This document shows, one piece after another, positions 52,095 through 62,164 of a stretch of DNA of 64,000 nucleotides. The translations under genes were made by a program, and so were the position numbers. The stretch covers positions 1-64,000 of the forward strand of contig JAJEIE010000005.1 in NCBI GenBank assembly GCA_022827625.1. The letters run 5' to 3'. Under the pieces are notes generated by a model. It was not told the DNA's origin. It saw nothing but the letters and a program-made list of their open reading frames with translations, and searched no databases. Position 1 is the first letter of the stretch. Every line of letters starts with the position of its first letter. Source of the DNA: Candidatus Poribacteria bacterium. GTDB lineage: Bacteria > Poribacteria > WGA-4E > WGA-3G.

Positions 52095-52661
52095 TCACAG
52101 CGGTTTTTTAGCAACTTTGGGGTCGAAGTCCACTTTTAAGATACCGTATCCGATTGAGTCTTCAAAGGTTCCCCATTTTTTTGTATGTTGTCGGCGGCAC
52201 CCTTCGTAGCGCATCCCGATTTTCTCCAACACCCGACCAGAGGCAGGGTTCCGTGTGAAGTGGAAGGCGTAAATTCGGTTCAACTTCAACACTTGAAAAC
52301 TGTATGCGACAACAGCCTTTGCTGCTTCTGTCGCGTAACCCAGATTCCAATAAGGTTTGCCTATCCAATAGCCGAGTTCACCCCTCTGGTGCTCCTGCTC
52401 GAGTTCAAGCCCTATTACACCGATTAAATTCTTATCTGCACTCAGTGTAATTGCGAAGTTTAGTGCCTCGTCTTTTTCAAACCTTTCGGAAGAGGCGCGA
52501 ATCCATTCCTCCGCCATACCGTCTTCGTAAGGATGTGGGATGGCGACGGTCATTAGTGCGATATCGCGATCGCCAACGAGGTGTTGTACATCAGTGGCAT
52601 CTTCAAGCGTAAGCGAGCGAAGCACCAATCTTTCTGTAAGCAGGGGCGGTGCGGTTCTCAT
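52095..52661 (-). CDS. GNAT-family N-acetyltransferase (RimJ/RimL type)
   Basis: 188 residues of the RimL-like GNAT family: TERLVLRSLTLEDATDVQHLVGDRDIA, LNFAITLSADKNLIGVIGLE, GELGYWIGKPYWNLGYATEAAKAVVAYSFQVLKLNRIYAFHF (acetyl-CoA site) and NPASGRVLEKIGMRYEG. Probably acetylates an amine of a protein or small molecule. A tandem duplicate lies directly upstream (52742-53305), similar over its whole length. Confidence 0.87.
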   Translation of the reverse strand: MRTAPPLLTERLVLRSLTLEDATDVQHLVGDRDIALMTVAIPHPYEDGMAEEWIRASSERFEKDEALNFAITLSADKNLIGVIGLELEQEHQRGELGYWIGKPYWNLGYATEAAKAVVAYSFQVLKLNRIYAFHFTRNPASGRVLEKIGMRYEGCRRQHTKKWGTFEDSIGYGILKVDFDPKVAKKPL

Positions 52662-52741
52662 TTTTCCATAAACTCACATTTTAGTATTCTGTACTGGATT
52701 GTATCTTCAAAAAATATCTTTCTGGAGCGGTTTTCACTTTT

Positions 52742-53305
52742 TCATTTATTCGGTGCTGCTAAATTGAAATCTGTTTTTAGGATCCCGTATACCATTAAAT
52801 CCTCAAAGTTTCCCCATTTTTTGATACTTTGTCGGTGACACCCTTCGTAGCGCATCCCGACTTTTTCCAGCACCTGTCCGGAGGCGGGGTTCCCAGTGAA
52901 GCGACCCGCTTGAATTCGGTTCAACTTCAACACCTCAAAGCAGTATGCGATAACAACCTTTGCTGCCTCAGTGGCATAACCCAAATTCCAGTAAGGCTTA
53001 CCTATCCAATAAAAGAGATCAGCTTTCTCATGTTCTCGGTAGAGTCCGCACCCTATGATCCCAATGAAGTTCCCATCTGTTCTACGTGTAATGGCGAGGA
53101 TCAGAGTTTTACCTTTTTCATTAGTCTGCCAACAGTCCCGGATCCATTCTTCCGCCATCCCATCTTCATAAGGATGTGGAACGTGAAGCATCTGTGATGC
53201 TATATCGCGATCGCCGGCAAGGCGTTGTATATCAGCGGCATCTTCAAGGATAAGCGAACGAAGTCGCAATCTTTCTGTATCAAGGGTTGGTGCCGTTTCC
53301 ATCAT
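52742..53305 (-). CDS. GNAT-family N-acetyltransferase (tandem paralogue)
   Basis: 187 residues, near-duplicate of the previous entry (same motifs: TERLRLRSLILEDAADIQRLAGDRDIA, IGKPYWNLGYATEAAKVVIAYCFEVLKLNRIQ, NPASGQVLEKVGMRYEGCHRQ). Its ATG overlaps the lysS stop by one base (TAATG), with a second ATG following at once. Translation is coupled to lysS. Confidence 0.87.
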   Translation of the reverse strand: MMETAPTLDTERLRLRSLILEDAADIQRLAGDRDIASQMLHVPHPYEDGMAEEWIRDCWQTNEKGKTLILAITRRTDGNFIGIIGCGLYREHEKADLFYWIGKPYWNLGYATEAAKVVIAYCFEVLKLNRIQAGRFTGNPASGQVLEKVGMRYEGCHRQSIKKWGNFEDLMVYGILKTDFNLAAPNK

Positions 53306-54777
53306 TAATTCTCTGGACGCATCTGTGGAAATAGGATGACATCCCGGATGGAGTATTGGTTCGTCAGTAGCATCGTCAGCCGGTCGATTCCGATACCGAG
53401 TCCACCTGTCGGGGGCATCCCGTACTCCAAAGCGCGTAGATAGTCTTCGTCTACCATGAAGGCTTCGTCGTCGCCAGCCTCTAAATTGCTTGCCTGCTCA
53501 AGAAAGCGTTGCCGTTGATCAATAGGATCGTTGAGTTCACTAAAAGCGTTTGTGACCTCCATCCCACAGATAAAGGATTCAAAACGTTCGACGAACTCTG
53601 GATTTTCGGGTTTCTTTTTCGCAAAGGGTGAGACCTCAATCGGATAATCCAGTATAAATGTCGGTTGAATCAGTTTTGATTCCGCGAATGTGTCAAAGAG
53701 TTCAGCAATAATTTCCCCTTTCGTTTCATCCCCTGCTAAATCGACACCGGCGTTGGCTGCTGCTTTGTATAATGCGTCTGCTGATAACGGGACCGGATCA
53801 ATGCCGCTGTGTTCTCGAACTGCATCCACCATGCTCAGTCTCCGCCACGGTGGTGTGAAGTCGAGTTCATGCTCCTGATACTGAACCTTGGTTGTTCCAT
53901 GAATTGCTTTTGCCGTCTCAGCGATTAAAGTTTCAGTTAATTCCATTATCTGATGATAGTCGGCATAGGCTTGGTAGAGTTCGAGCATCGTAAATTCAGG
54001 GTTATGATCCCTATCCATCCCTTCGTTTCGGAAGTCGCGCGAGAATTCATAAACCCGTTCAAACCCTCCAACGATCAGACGCTTGAGGTATAACTCATTT
54101 GCGATTCGTAAGTAGAGGGATTGTTCCAAGGTATTGTGATACGTTGTGAACGGACGTGCGTTTGCGCCGCCATAAATCGGTTGAAGAACAGGTGTTTCGA
54201 CTTCAATAAAATTTTGCGCATTGAGTCTGTCGCGAATCGCCTGGACGATTTGTGTCCGCTTCAGAAAAACGTCCTTGACTTCAGGATTCATGATGAGGTC
54301 GGCGTAGCGTTGTCTATAGCGTGTCTGTTTATCTTGTAAGCCGTGCCATTTTTCTGGGAGCGGTCGGATGGATTTCGAGAGGAGTTGTATAGAATCCGCA
54401 AGCACGGTAAGTTCTCCCGTCCGCGTTCGGAAAACTGTCCCTTCGACACCGATAATGTCTCCGTTATCGAAGCGTCGATAAATGATGTAGGGTTCCGCGC
54501 CGACTTTATCGCGTCGGACGTAAATTTGGATCCTACCTTCACCGTCTTGAAGGTGAGCAAAACTGCTTTTCCCGTGGTCCCGCTTCGTCATAATCCTACC
54601 TGCGATTCGGACCATCTGCGTTTCATCGGGTGTCTCTTGGACATCGCCAAAATCTTTATGAATGTCGACTGTCGAATGTGTCGGTTCGTACTTATGCGGA
54701 TACGGCTCTACACCCAACTCTCGAATCTCTTTCAGTTTCTGGCGACGTTGCTGCATTAAGTCTTTTGTTTCTTCCAT
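53305..54777 (-). CDS. lysS: Lysyl-tRNA synthetase, class II
   Basis: 490 residues. An OB-fold anticodon domain (VRIAGRIMTKRDHGKSSFAHLQDGEGRIQIYVRRD) precedes the class II core: motif 2 FRNEGMDRDHNPEFTMLELYQAYADY and motif 3 GMPPTGGLGIGIDRLTMLLTNQ. Lys-binding residues are as in LysS. It follows prfB with a 226-nt spacer that contains repeats. Confidence 0.96.
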   Translation of the reverse strand: MEETKDLMQQRRQKLKEIRELGVEPYPHKYEPTHSTVDIHKDFGDVQETPDETQMVRIAGRIMTKRDHGKSSFAHLQDGEGRIQIYVRRDKVGAEPYIIYRRFDNGDIIGVEGTVFRTRTGELTVLADSIQLLSKSIRPLPEKWHGLQDKQTRYRQRYADLIMNPEVKDVFLKRTQIVQAIRDRLNAQNFIEVETPVLQPIYGGANARPFTTYHNTLEQSLYLRIANELYLKRLIVGGFERVYEFSRDFRNEGMDRDHNPEFTMLELYQAYADYHQIMELTETLIAETAKAIHGTTKVQYQEHELDFTPPWRRLSMVDAVREHSGIDPVPLSADALYKAAANAGVDLAGDETKGEIIAELFDTFAESKLIQPTFILDYPIEVSPFAKKKPENPEFVERFESFICGMEVTNAFSELNDPIDQRQRFLEQASNLEAGDDEAFMVDEDYLRALEYGMPPTGGLGIGIDRLTMLLTNQYSIRDVILFPQMRPEN

Positions 54778-55003
54778 GATTTACCTGTTCTTTTAGCGTC
54801 TGTTAGAGGGGTTGCTCAGATATTTGCTTTTAACAATTATACTCCACTTTTGCGCATAAAGCAACCTAAAATAGCGAATAGCGAACCGCAGATCGCTTTT
54901 GGTTAATAGTTAATAGTTTTTAGTCCAGAGTCCGTTGTGGGTATTACCCACGCGTGTAACAGCCACACGCCTTAACTAACAACCAACAACTAACAACCAA
55001 CAA
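54778..55003. repeat. lysS-prfB spacer with direct and inverted repeats
   Basis: GTTAATAGTTAATAG on the left and the tandem pair of ACAACCAACAACTA (54980-55010) on the right form imperfect arms; GTGGGTATTACCCAC and GCGTGT...ACACGC are two palindromes inside. Same style as other spacers. No gene or tRNA. Confidence 0.5.
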
Positions 55004-56111
55004 CTAATTGCTAACATGTGCCTTCATTTTCAGATAGGCTTCGATGAATGGGTCTAACGCCCCATCTAATACAGCGTTAACGTTCCCGGTTTCGACGTTT
55101 GTGCGTAAATCCTTGACGCGTTGATACGGGTGTAGCACGTAAGACCGGATTTGACTGCCAAAGTCGATGTCGAGACGTTCACTGCGTTGTTTTGAAATTT
55201 CTGCTTCACGTTCTGCTCTGTATTTCTCATGAAGGCGCGAACGGAGGAGTTTCATTGCGATCTCCCGGTTCTTGTGCTGAGAACGCTCGTTCTGGCACTG
55301 GACAATAATTCCAGTAGGCTTGTGTGTAATCCGAACGGCTGAGTCCGTGACGTTGACGTGCTGCCCGCCCGCCCCACTGGCTCGATAGAAGTCTATCCGG
55401 AGGTCTTCTGATTGAATATCGACCTCGACGGAATCGTCGATTTCAGGCATAACGTCAATAGCGGCGAAGGAGGTGTGTCGGCGTTTGTTGAAATCGTAGG
55501 GTGATAATCGGACAAGCCTATGCACGCCAGATTCAGCCTGTAGATAGCCGTAGGCTGAGGCACCTTTAACGAGGATGGTCGCGCTTTTGATACCGGCTTC
55601 ATCTCCGGCGGTGAGATCGACAATTTCGGTCTGATAGCTGCGCTGGTCGCACCAACGGAGGTACATCCGCATCAGCATCCCTGCCCAATCTTGTGCGTCG
55701 ATGCCGCCAGCGCCAGAATGTATGTTGAGAATCGCGTTATTTTTATCAAACTCACCCGTCAGCATTAATTGGAGTTCCATCTGCTCAAGGTGGCTTGCGA
55801 TACGCTCTAACCCGTCTGCAATTTCGGTCTGTAGACTGGCGTCGTTTTCTTCGCTGGCGAGTTCGAGTAAAGTCTGGACATCTTCAATTTTGAGAGTGAG
55901 TGCTTGGTAAGTGCCGATTTTATCTCGAAGTACAGAGATACGCTGATTAACTTCTTGTACCCGTTGGGAGTTACCCCAAAAGTCTGGTGCGGTCGTCGCT
56001 TCTTCGAGTTCAGTGAGTTCTTTTTGTTTTTCCGCCAGGTCAAAGATAACCTCCGATTTCTAAGAGACGGGTGTGCATCTCTTCGACCTGGGTTTTTAAA
56101 TCTACAAGCAT
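55004..56111 (-). CDS. prfB: Peptide chain release factor 2, with programmed +1 frameshift
   Basis: Two reading frames joined by the classical RF2 frameshift. Frame one runs from ATG 56111 (GAGGA upstream) for 23 codons to CTT at 56045-56043, followed by the in-frame TGA at 56042-56040; reading resumes at GAC 56041. Joined product 368 residues, close to the usual 365. GGQ catalytic motif: YRASGAGGQHVNVTDSAVRITH. The stop-codon recognition tripeptide region reads VHRLVRLSPYDFNKRRHTSF, so SPF is replaced by SPY. RF2 reads UGA and UAA, and the UGA in its own gene autoregulates it. Taking only the second frame (from 55780) would drop about a third of the protein. Confidence 0.95.
56036..56056 (-). 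promoter_or_regulatory. RF2 programmed +1 frameshift site
   Basis: Minus strand GGAGGTTATCTTTGACC: an internal Shine-Dalgarno-like GGAGGT three nt before the slippery CTT TGA C. This is the canonical RF2 autoregulatory frameshift arrangement. Confidence 0.95.
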
Positions 56112-56129
56112 ATTAGTCCTCATGAGTCG

Positions 56130-57806
56130 TTAGGCATCTCTACGGCGAAATCGAAGAACGATTTGACTGCCGAACCATCCAATACAGATGATCGCACAGA
56201 GCATTGGGAACCAATCGCCATAGTGTGTATAAAGTGTCTGTTTGCGGTCCGAAGATGAAAAAATTGGGACGGATGCCATAAGCACCTGTTGCGTCGTGTC
56301 TGGTGTTATCAACGGCGTTGCTATCCTACCGAACGGGTCTACGACGCATGTAAATCCACCATTAGCGCAACGAAAAACTGTGATTCGGTTCTCAACGGCA
56401 CGAAAGGGTGCCATTGACAAGTGCAATTCAGGGAAAGCGGTTCCTTTGAACCAAGCGTCGTTTGTGAAGATTCCCATCACTTGCGCGCCTTTTTGGACGG
56501 GTCTACGAAATTCGTCCGGAAATACCGACTCAAAACAGATCGACGCACCAATTTCTATTTTCTGATCTTCTTTATTGTTTTTAACGTTAGACACCGGTAA
56601 AAGGTTTACTGATTTTCCAAAGGCGAAGGGTTTAAATTGGATAAAGTTCGGAATGAAGTCGGGAAGCAGGTTTGCGAGTGGTACATATTCACCAAACGGA
56701 ACGAGGTGCTTCTTTGCATATCCACCGGTTATCTTGCCGTCTGGGGATATTGACAAAACCCGGTTGTAGATGTTGGCATTCTTCTCTTCATCTGGGTCTT
56801 TCTCTGGTGCGCGTCTGTAGAATTTACCGATCGTCTCATCTATTTCGTCCCCTTCAATGGCCGTCCCAATGAGTATTGGGAGTGCTATATCGCGCAGCAT
56901 GAGGAGGAATCTTCTATAGTAGGTCGGCCACTCGCCTGTGAGTGCTTCACTTCTTATGGCTGTTTCGGGCCATACAATGATATCCGGGTTTTCCTGACCT
57001 GCTGTATGTGTTAGGTTGATATAGCGTTGCAATATCTGTGGAAATTGACGGACATTCCATTTCTCGAGTTGTGAGATATTGCCGGGGATGAGTGCAATGT
57101 TTAAAGTTTGAGAGGCTTCGGAAGCAATGATATCCGAATCTCTGTTTATAGATGGAGCATCTCGGAGTTGGAAGGCGCCGTAACCCAAGCAGAGGATCGC
57201 CAAAATTACGGGTAGAACGCAGGCGGGTATCTCCTGTCGCCACCGGTGGCGATTGCAAAGCATCGTGGCAATACCGGCGTTGAAAAGGACAATGACGAAA
57301 CTAATGCCGTGTACACCCACAAGCGACGCGATTTGTATGCCAAGCGGGTTGTTCCATTGCGAGTAACCGATACTCCCCCACGGAAATCCTGTGAACAGCC
57401 AACTCCGCACCCATTCGAGGGCTGTCCAGATAACGGCGGCTGCGACGGGAAATAGGAGACCCGAACGCCACGGCACCCTTTGCATTAGAATCGAAAAAAC
57501 ACCAAAATAGAGGGCGGTATAACCCACAAGTAGCAAGTAACCGACCAGCGTCGCGAAGATATTCGCATACGGATAGAGAAGCGCGATAGCGGTAAGCAAC
57601 CCACCGAAGAGTAGAAAACCTGTGAGGTAACCGATCCAGAAAGTGGGTTTTCCATTCGCTGTATGTCTGAGGGCGATGAAAAATGGGACAAGCGCAACCC
57701 ACGCCAGCGGGAAAAGGTTGGCGTTGGGGAAACTGAGAAATAGCAGGATTGCTGAGAGGACCGCCAGCATCCAATGTTGGTGGCGTTTTAGAAGGTTTTC
57801 TGTCAT
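56130..57806 (-). CDS. lnt: Apolipoprotein N-acyltransferase
   Basis: 558 residues: about seven N-terminal membrane helices, then the nitrilase domain with the catalytic triad E (VWPETAIRSE), K (KKHLVPFGEYVPL) and C (ASICFESVFPDEF). It adds the third acyl chain to lipoproteins before Lol export, which fits the LolC/D genes downstream. The ATG overlaps the stop of the DUF5916 gene by one base (TAATG). Confidence 0.95.
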   Translation of the reverse strand: MTENLLKRHQHWMLAVLSAILLFLSFPNANLFPLAWVALVPFFIALRHTANGKPTFWIGYLTGFLLFGGLLTAIALLYPYANIFATLVGYLLLVGYTALYFGVFSILMQRVPWRSGLLFPVAAAVIWTALEWVRSWLFTGFPWGSIGYSQWNNPLGIQIASLVGVHGISFVIVLFNAGIATMLCNRHRWRQEIPACVLPVILAILCLGYGAFQLRDAPSINRDSDIIASEASQTLNIALIPGNISQLEKWNVRQFPQILQRYINLTHTAGQENPDIIVWPETAIRSEALTGEWPTYYRRFLLMLRDIALPILIGTAIEGDEIDETIGKFYRRAPEKDPDEEKNANIYNRVLSISPDGKITGGYAKKHLVPFGEYVPLANLLPDFIPNFIQFKPFAFGKSVNLLPVSNVKNNKEDQKIEIGASICFESVFPDEFRRPVQKGAQVMGIFTNDAWFKGTAFPELHLSMAPFRAVENRITVFRCANGGFTCVVDPFGRIATPLITPDTTQQVLMASVPIFSSSDRKQTLYTHYGDWFPMLCAIICIGWFGSQIVLRFRRRDA

Positions 57807-60001
57807 TAAAAAAGATCCGTTTTCAGCAGATGAGAGACTTTGATAAATACGATGCGTTCCGTGTCTCCTTCGACATCACGGTTATCATTGTAGACGATAA
57901 AGAAGTTGCTTTCAGGACGATACTCATAAGCGAAGAGTGCGAAAACTCTGCGTTCGCTTTCGATGGTAAATTCTGCGCTTGCTCTTGCGTACATGCGCTG
58001 TGCGAACTGGTAATTCACAACAAAACGCCGTGTCCATTCCGCAAGCTGCCATCCTATTGCGTCTGGATCCTTTTCATGGAGTCGTTGCAAGATGAATTCA
58101 AAGCTCAGTTTAGCAGTCGGACGGATTGTGATTTCCGGTCGGATAAAGAAGATGTTTTTGTCATTACGCAAACCGAAGTTCCCGGTGTTTCGGATTTGCA
58201 CGTATTTCGGTGGAAACCACCCGACGAAGAAACGCGCCGTTCTGTCCTCATAGAATTGATTGTCATCGTCGTCGATATGGTTGTACCATTCGGGTCCGAT
58301 AAGGAAAAAGAAATTGTAAACCCCGAAGAGTCCACTAAAACCCGCCCTGTGGTTCGTGAGTTCGCCTGCGTGATTAACGAGGCGTTCGTATTCGACTTCA
58401 CCGCGCAGCCTTTCGATTGCGCCTTTGTACTGCTTATTATAGCGGCTTCTAATAACCACGCCACGTCTATCTATACGCGGGACGAAACCGGTTTCGGGAT
58501 TGAAATATTCTCCGATGTCTGCATAGATGGCATCTATTGAGAACACGTTCGTGCGTCGTGCAAGTTGCACAAAAATCAGGTCATCAGCGGTGCTTTCTGG
58601 CATGTCGAGTCCACCGGCTTTCCACTCTCTTGCGTATTCCAAGTTAAGACTCGTCGCAGCCGGCAGTTGAATGCGTGCATCAAGCCCTCCCGCTCGGTCA
58701 TACGTGCCGCCGCGTTGTTTGTTCACGCCTAAAAATCCGACAGATGATGTTTTGCCGACTTCGCGTTGCAACCGGAGCACAGAATAGTTGTAGTTCGCGA
58801 GTGGCAGTTCGCCTGCTTCTATCTCTTTATCTGGGTCTTCTGGTCCCGCAACTGCGCCGACGAAGGCGAGGTTATATTTATTGTATTTCCCGATAACCTT
58901 GCCGCCACCGAGTAAGGCTTCGACACGCCTGCTATAGAACAGGTCGAGCGGCATCTGGAAGAGCTCGTTGCCTTCGAGGAAAAACGGACGTTTTTCAGGG
59001 AAACGGAGCGGAATGTCAGTAAGGTTCACGAGATCCGGATCCGCCTCAATTTGTGCGAAATCTGGATTTAAGGTCAAGTCGATTGTGAAATCAGCGATCG
59101 GGTACCGAAGGTCTAACCCAGCGTCTGGTTGTAGTGCAGTGGTTGTCTCACCTTCTGCGGGTTGCAGCACTTGGGGTCTTAGCGTGGCATAAGGTTTGAA
59201 CTTCACCGGTCGCTTTGTAACAAGATCTGCGATAGGTAAATCTGTTAGCTGCCCGAATTTTGACACGGCATACTGGCGTTCTCCCAAGTCTGCCCACGTC
59301 TGTTCTTCTGCCGGGACCTCATCATTGCGCCAGAAGTTGATGCCCCACGTCGCCATGTCCATCGCTTTTGGAAATCGGAGTTCGGCAAACGGAATAGCGA
59401 ATTCTGCCGTCCATTTGTCCGCCTCTTCGCTGGCTTGACCTTGCCAATCACAATCCCATGAAATCGCAGTGCCGATCCTGGACTGCCCGGTACGCCTGTT
59501 TGAACCTTCGTTGATGAGTCTTCGGTCGGTTTGGGTGCCGAGCGGGTTCAGGGCAAAGGCATAGCAATTCCTGCCATCAAGGAAGGTGTCAATGAGGACC
59601 TCGACATGGTCATCGGAGAAGAAAAAGGAATCGCGTCGTGTCAGATTTGCAGCGAGTTGATCCATGTCGGTTTTGAAACATTCAAATGCGACATAAAGAT
59701 TGTTAGCGTCATAGCCGACGTAAATCGTCGTTGGCTGCGTTGCCGGTTCCCCACGCTGCGGTTCAAATTGCAGTAGTTCACCGGTTTTGGCACTCTTTTG
59801 CCAACATGGGTCATCCAATTTTCCATCGATGTTTGGCGGCGTTTCAATACGGACGGCTTTAATCGTTCGGTGCGTTGGGATTTCGGGAACCTCATCATTT
59901 GCGTCTGCAGGCGATACGCTGAGGCTCCGCAGGCAGAGGATGAGGTAGATTGCTAATGTTAGTAAATATGGGCTTACAAGTCGCGCCCTAATTGTTCGCA
60001 T
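57806..60001 (-). CDS. CBM9-like + DUF5916 outer-membrane barrel protein
   Basis: 731 residues. Signal peptide LVSPYLLTLAIYLILCLRSLSVSPADA. Residues 45-250 resemble the family 9 carbohydrate-binding domain (IDGKLDDPCWQKSAKTGELLQFEP, VYIGYDANNLYVAFECF, VEVLIDTFLDGRNCYAFALNPLG, WTAEFAIPFAELRF). The rest is DUF5916, beta-strand rich with RFPEKRPFFLEGNELF and the C-terminal aromatic residue (HLLKTDLF), thus an outer-membrane barrel. DUF5916 proteins may bind or import glycans; function is unknown. No gene partner suggests a substrate. Confidence 0.85.
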   Translation of the reverse strand: MRTIRARLVSPYLLTLAIYLILCLRSLSVSPADANDEVPEIPTHRTIKAVRIETPPNIDGKLDDPCWQKSAKTGELLQFEPQRGEPATQPTTIYVGYDANNLYVAFECFKTDMDQLAANLTRRDSFFFSDDHVEVLIDTFLDGRNCYAFALNPLGTQTDRRLINEGSNRRTGQSRIGTAISWDCDWQGQASEEADKWTAEFAIPFAELRFPKAMDMATWGINFWRNDEVPAEEQTWADLGERQYAVSKFGQLTDLPIADLVTKRPVKFKPYATLRPQVLQPAEGETTTALQPDAGLDLRYPIADFTIDLTLNPDFAQIEADPDLVNLTDIPLRFPEKRPFFLEGNELFQMPLDLFYSRRVEALLGGGKVIGKYNKYNLAFVGAVAGPEDPDKEIEAGELPLANYNYSVLRLQREVGKTSSVGFLGVNKQRGGTYDRAGGLDARIQLPAATSLNLEYAREWKAGGLDMPESTADDLIFVQLARRTNVFSIDAIYADIGEYFNPETGFVPRIDRRGVVIRSRYNKQYKGAIERLRGEVEYERLVNHAGELTNHRAGFSGLFGVYNFFFLIGPEWYNHIDDDDNQFYEDRTARFFVGWFPPKYVQIRNTGNFGLRNDKNIFFIRPEITIRPTAKLSFEFILQRLHEKDPDAIGWQLAEWTRRFVVNYQFAQRMYARASAEFTIESERRVFALFAYEYRPESNFFIVYNDNRDVEGDTERIVFIKVSHLLKTDLF

Positions 60002-60214
60002 TGTTTTATGTATTCAGACCTCCTTTTGTTATCAATCTATTTTGCGATTTTAGCAGCGATGCGTTTTTATGTCAAGGTGAAAAAGTGAGCGTTTATTTAC
60101 ACCTGCTTGACTTCCTTCTTTGAACTATGATAAAATACCATATTCAGATTTTTTGTCCCAAAACAATTTTTGGCAATTTTATTTTTCTTGTTTGCTAAAT
60201 TGGGGGCTTGGTTC

Positions 60215-61114
60215 ATGTTAGAAAAAGAGTTTAGGAATGAAGAACCATCGGGTAAGATTCTTATCTTTGTGGTGCTTATCGTTTCCCTTATAGGTGGGGG
60301 ACCACTCGCTGTTAAAATCGGTTTGCAAGGCTTCCCGCCGTTGAAGATGGCGCTTCTTCGTTGTATTTTAGGGGTTATTGCTGTTGGTGGCATAGGATTT
60401 TACTATGGCATGTCGATGCGGATGCGCTTTGAGGAGTTGCGCCGGTTACTCCTGATTGCCGCACTTTACACATTGCATACGATTACGTTGAACGTCGGCA
60501 CCCAACTTACCACAGCCTCTCGTTCAACCATCTTTTTTACGCTTTACCCAATTTTTACTGTGATATTCGGACATTTTTGGCTGCCAGACGATCGGCTCTC
60601 TGTTAAAAAGATATTAGGAGTTCTCGCCGCTTTCGGTGGTGTTTTTGTAGCACTGGCACCGAATCTATAAGGGACTGGTGCCACAGCATACTTCATTGGC
60701 GATTTGATTGTAATACTGGCTGCGTGTTCTTTGGCGCTCCGCATAACGCTAACAAAGGTATTCGTTCAAGAGATTTACCCGCACCGACTCCTCGTCTGGT
60801 TGTTAGGTTTAAACATTCCGTGTTTTTGGGTTTTAAGTTACCTATTTGAGCGTGGAAAGCCGATAGAATGGACATTCACAAGCGGGGCAGGCTTGCTTTA
60901 TCAGGGATGGGTTGTCACGGGTTTCTGCTTTTTGGGGTTGACATCGGTCCTCAGAACATACAGGGCGAGCAAACTGGTCGTCTTTTCATTTTTGATGCCT
61001 GTGTCCGGCGTGTTGTTTAGCTACCTGTTTTTAAGCGATGAATTGACCTTGAGTGTGTTGGTAGGGACTGGGTTGGTGGCAGCTGGGATTTATCTTGTAA
61101 ATATGAGGCGCTAA
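60215..61114 (+). pseudogene. EamA/DMT-family transporter interrupted by an in-frame stop
   Basis: About 299 codons from ATG 60215 (GGGGG upstream). The first EamA domain (VLIVSLIGGGPLAVKIGLQGFPPLKMALLRC ... GVFVALAPNL) ends with TAA 60668-60670. The same frame continues with GTGATAYFIGDLIVILAACSLALRITLTKVF through the second EamA domain to VNMRR. The two halves together match a ten-helix DMT transporter, so CAA to TAA or similar created a nonsense mutation. It may be inactive, or translated as two halves. Confidence 0.8.
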
Positions 61115-61160
61115 AGCAGGCGCGCGGGTTTGGCAACAGGTGGAAAGGGGATCTCATATA

Positions 61161-62014
61161 ATGATTCAAAAAGGCATTATTTTTTTCTTAGTTTTCACAC
61201 GCTTCTGGCACTACGGCGCGCTGGGTGCCTCTTGGGCCGATGAAGTGGTTCCGGGCATGGTGCTGATTCCGGCGGGTGAATTTGAAATGGGACGTGCGGA
61301 TGGTATTTCTGACGAGAAGCCAGTCCATACTGTCTACGTAGATGCTTTCTACATGGACATACACGAAGTGACGAACGCAGAATATAAGAAGTTTATTGAT
61401 GCGAATCCACAATGGCAAAAAGATCGCATTGCGCGAAGGCTCCATGATGGGACCTATCTCAGACCTTGGAGTGGAAACGACTATCCGCCCGGCCGAGGCG
61501 ACTATCCAGTGAATTATGTGAGTTGGTACGCAGCAATGGCTTACGCGAAATGGGCAGGGAAGCGTTTGCCGACAGAGGCGGAGTGGGAAAAGGCGGCACG
61601 GGGCGGTTTAGTTGGTAAGGGATATCCGTGGGGAGGATTGAGGCTACAGACGCAAACCATGCCAGATATATCAACGATATTGCCGCCGTTGGGCGGTATG
61701 CGCCAAACGGATATGGTCTATACGATATGGCGGGAAATGTCTGGGAGTGGTGCTTGGATGAATATGATTCGGATTTCTATGTAAAATCTCCACGCGCAAA
61801 CCCGTTTTCAGGTGGGACGCCGACAGATATAATCAATAATTTCCTGAGTGTTGATATTGATACCGATCGCGTGTTTCGGGGTGGGTGCTGGAGTGACAAC
61901 GGTCTGTTCATTCGCGTGGAAAATCGAGACGCTGGAATCCCGATGTATGCCAGCGTCTTCGGTGGTTTTCGTTGTGTGAAAACTGTTCCGAGTCAGCAGA
62001 AACAGTCCGAGTGA
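61161..62014 (+). pseudogene. Formylglycine-generating-enzyme-like protein with one-base frameshift
   Basis: From ATG 61161 (AAAGGGGA upstream) the protein has a signal peptide (IIFFLVFTRFWHYGALGASWA) and the FGE/SUMF1 core: VPGMVLIPAGEFEMGRADG, VDAFYMDIHEVTNAEYKKFI, YPVNYVSWYAAMAYAKWAGKRLPTEAEWEKAARGG. At TGGGGA (61629-61634) the frame is lost. The other frame continues RIEATDANHARY ... GYGLYDMAGNVWEWCLDEYD ... FGGFRCVKTV. One extra G in the G4 run restores a 284-residue protein. FGE-type proteins oxidise sulfatase Cys; this exported subfamily may do something else. Confidence 0.82.
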
Positions 62015-62164
62015 AAAGAACTTTCCGACAACTGGCACAAATCTTCTGAAGTGTTGGTGTAAACCGAATGAAATGGATTTGCGTTTCTATAGCCAATTGC
62101 GTTATCATATTAAGTGTCAAACGCATCAAATTAATGAAATTAGGTAAAGAGGAGCTACAATTCA

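Noticed and set aside
54778-55003. A tRNA in the prfB-lysS spacer
   Set aside because: No cloverleaf or GTTCGA-like arm could be made from the sequence; the palindromes are short repeats.
55004-55780. RF2 as a 258-residue protein starting at 55780
   Set aside because: The N-terminal domain continues upstream and joins an ATG-started 23-codon frame through the standard frameshift site.
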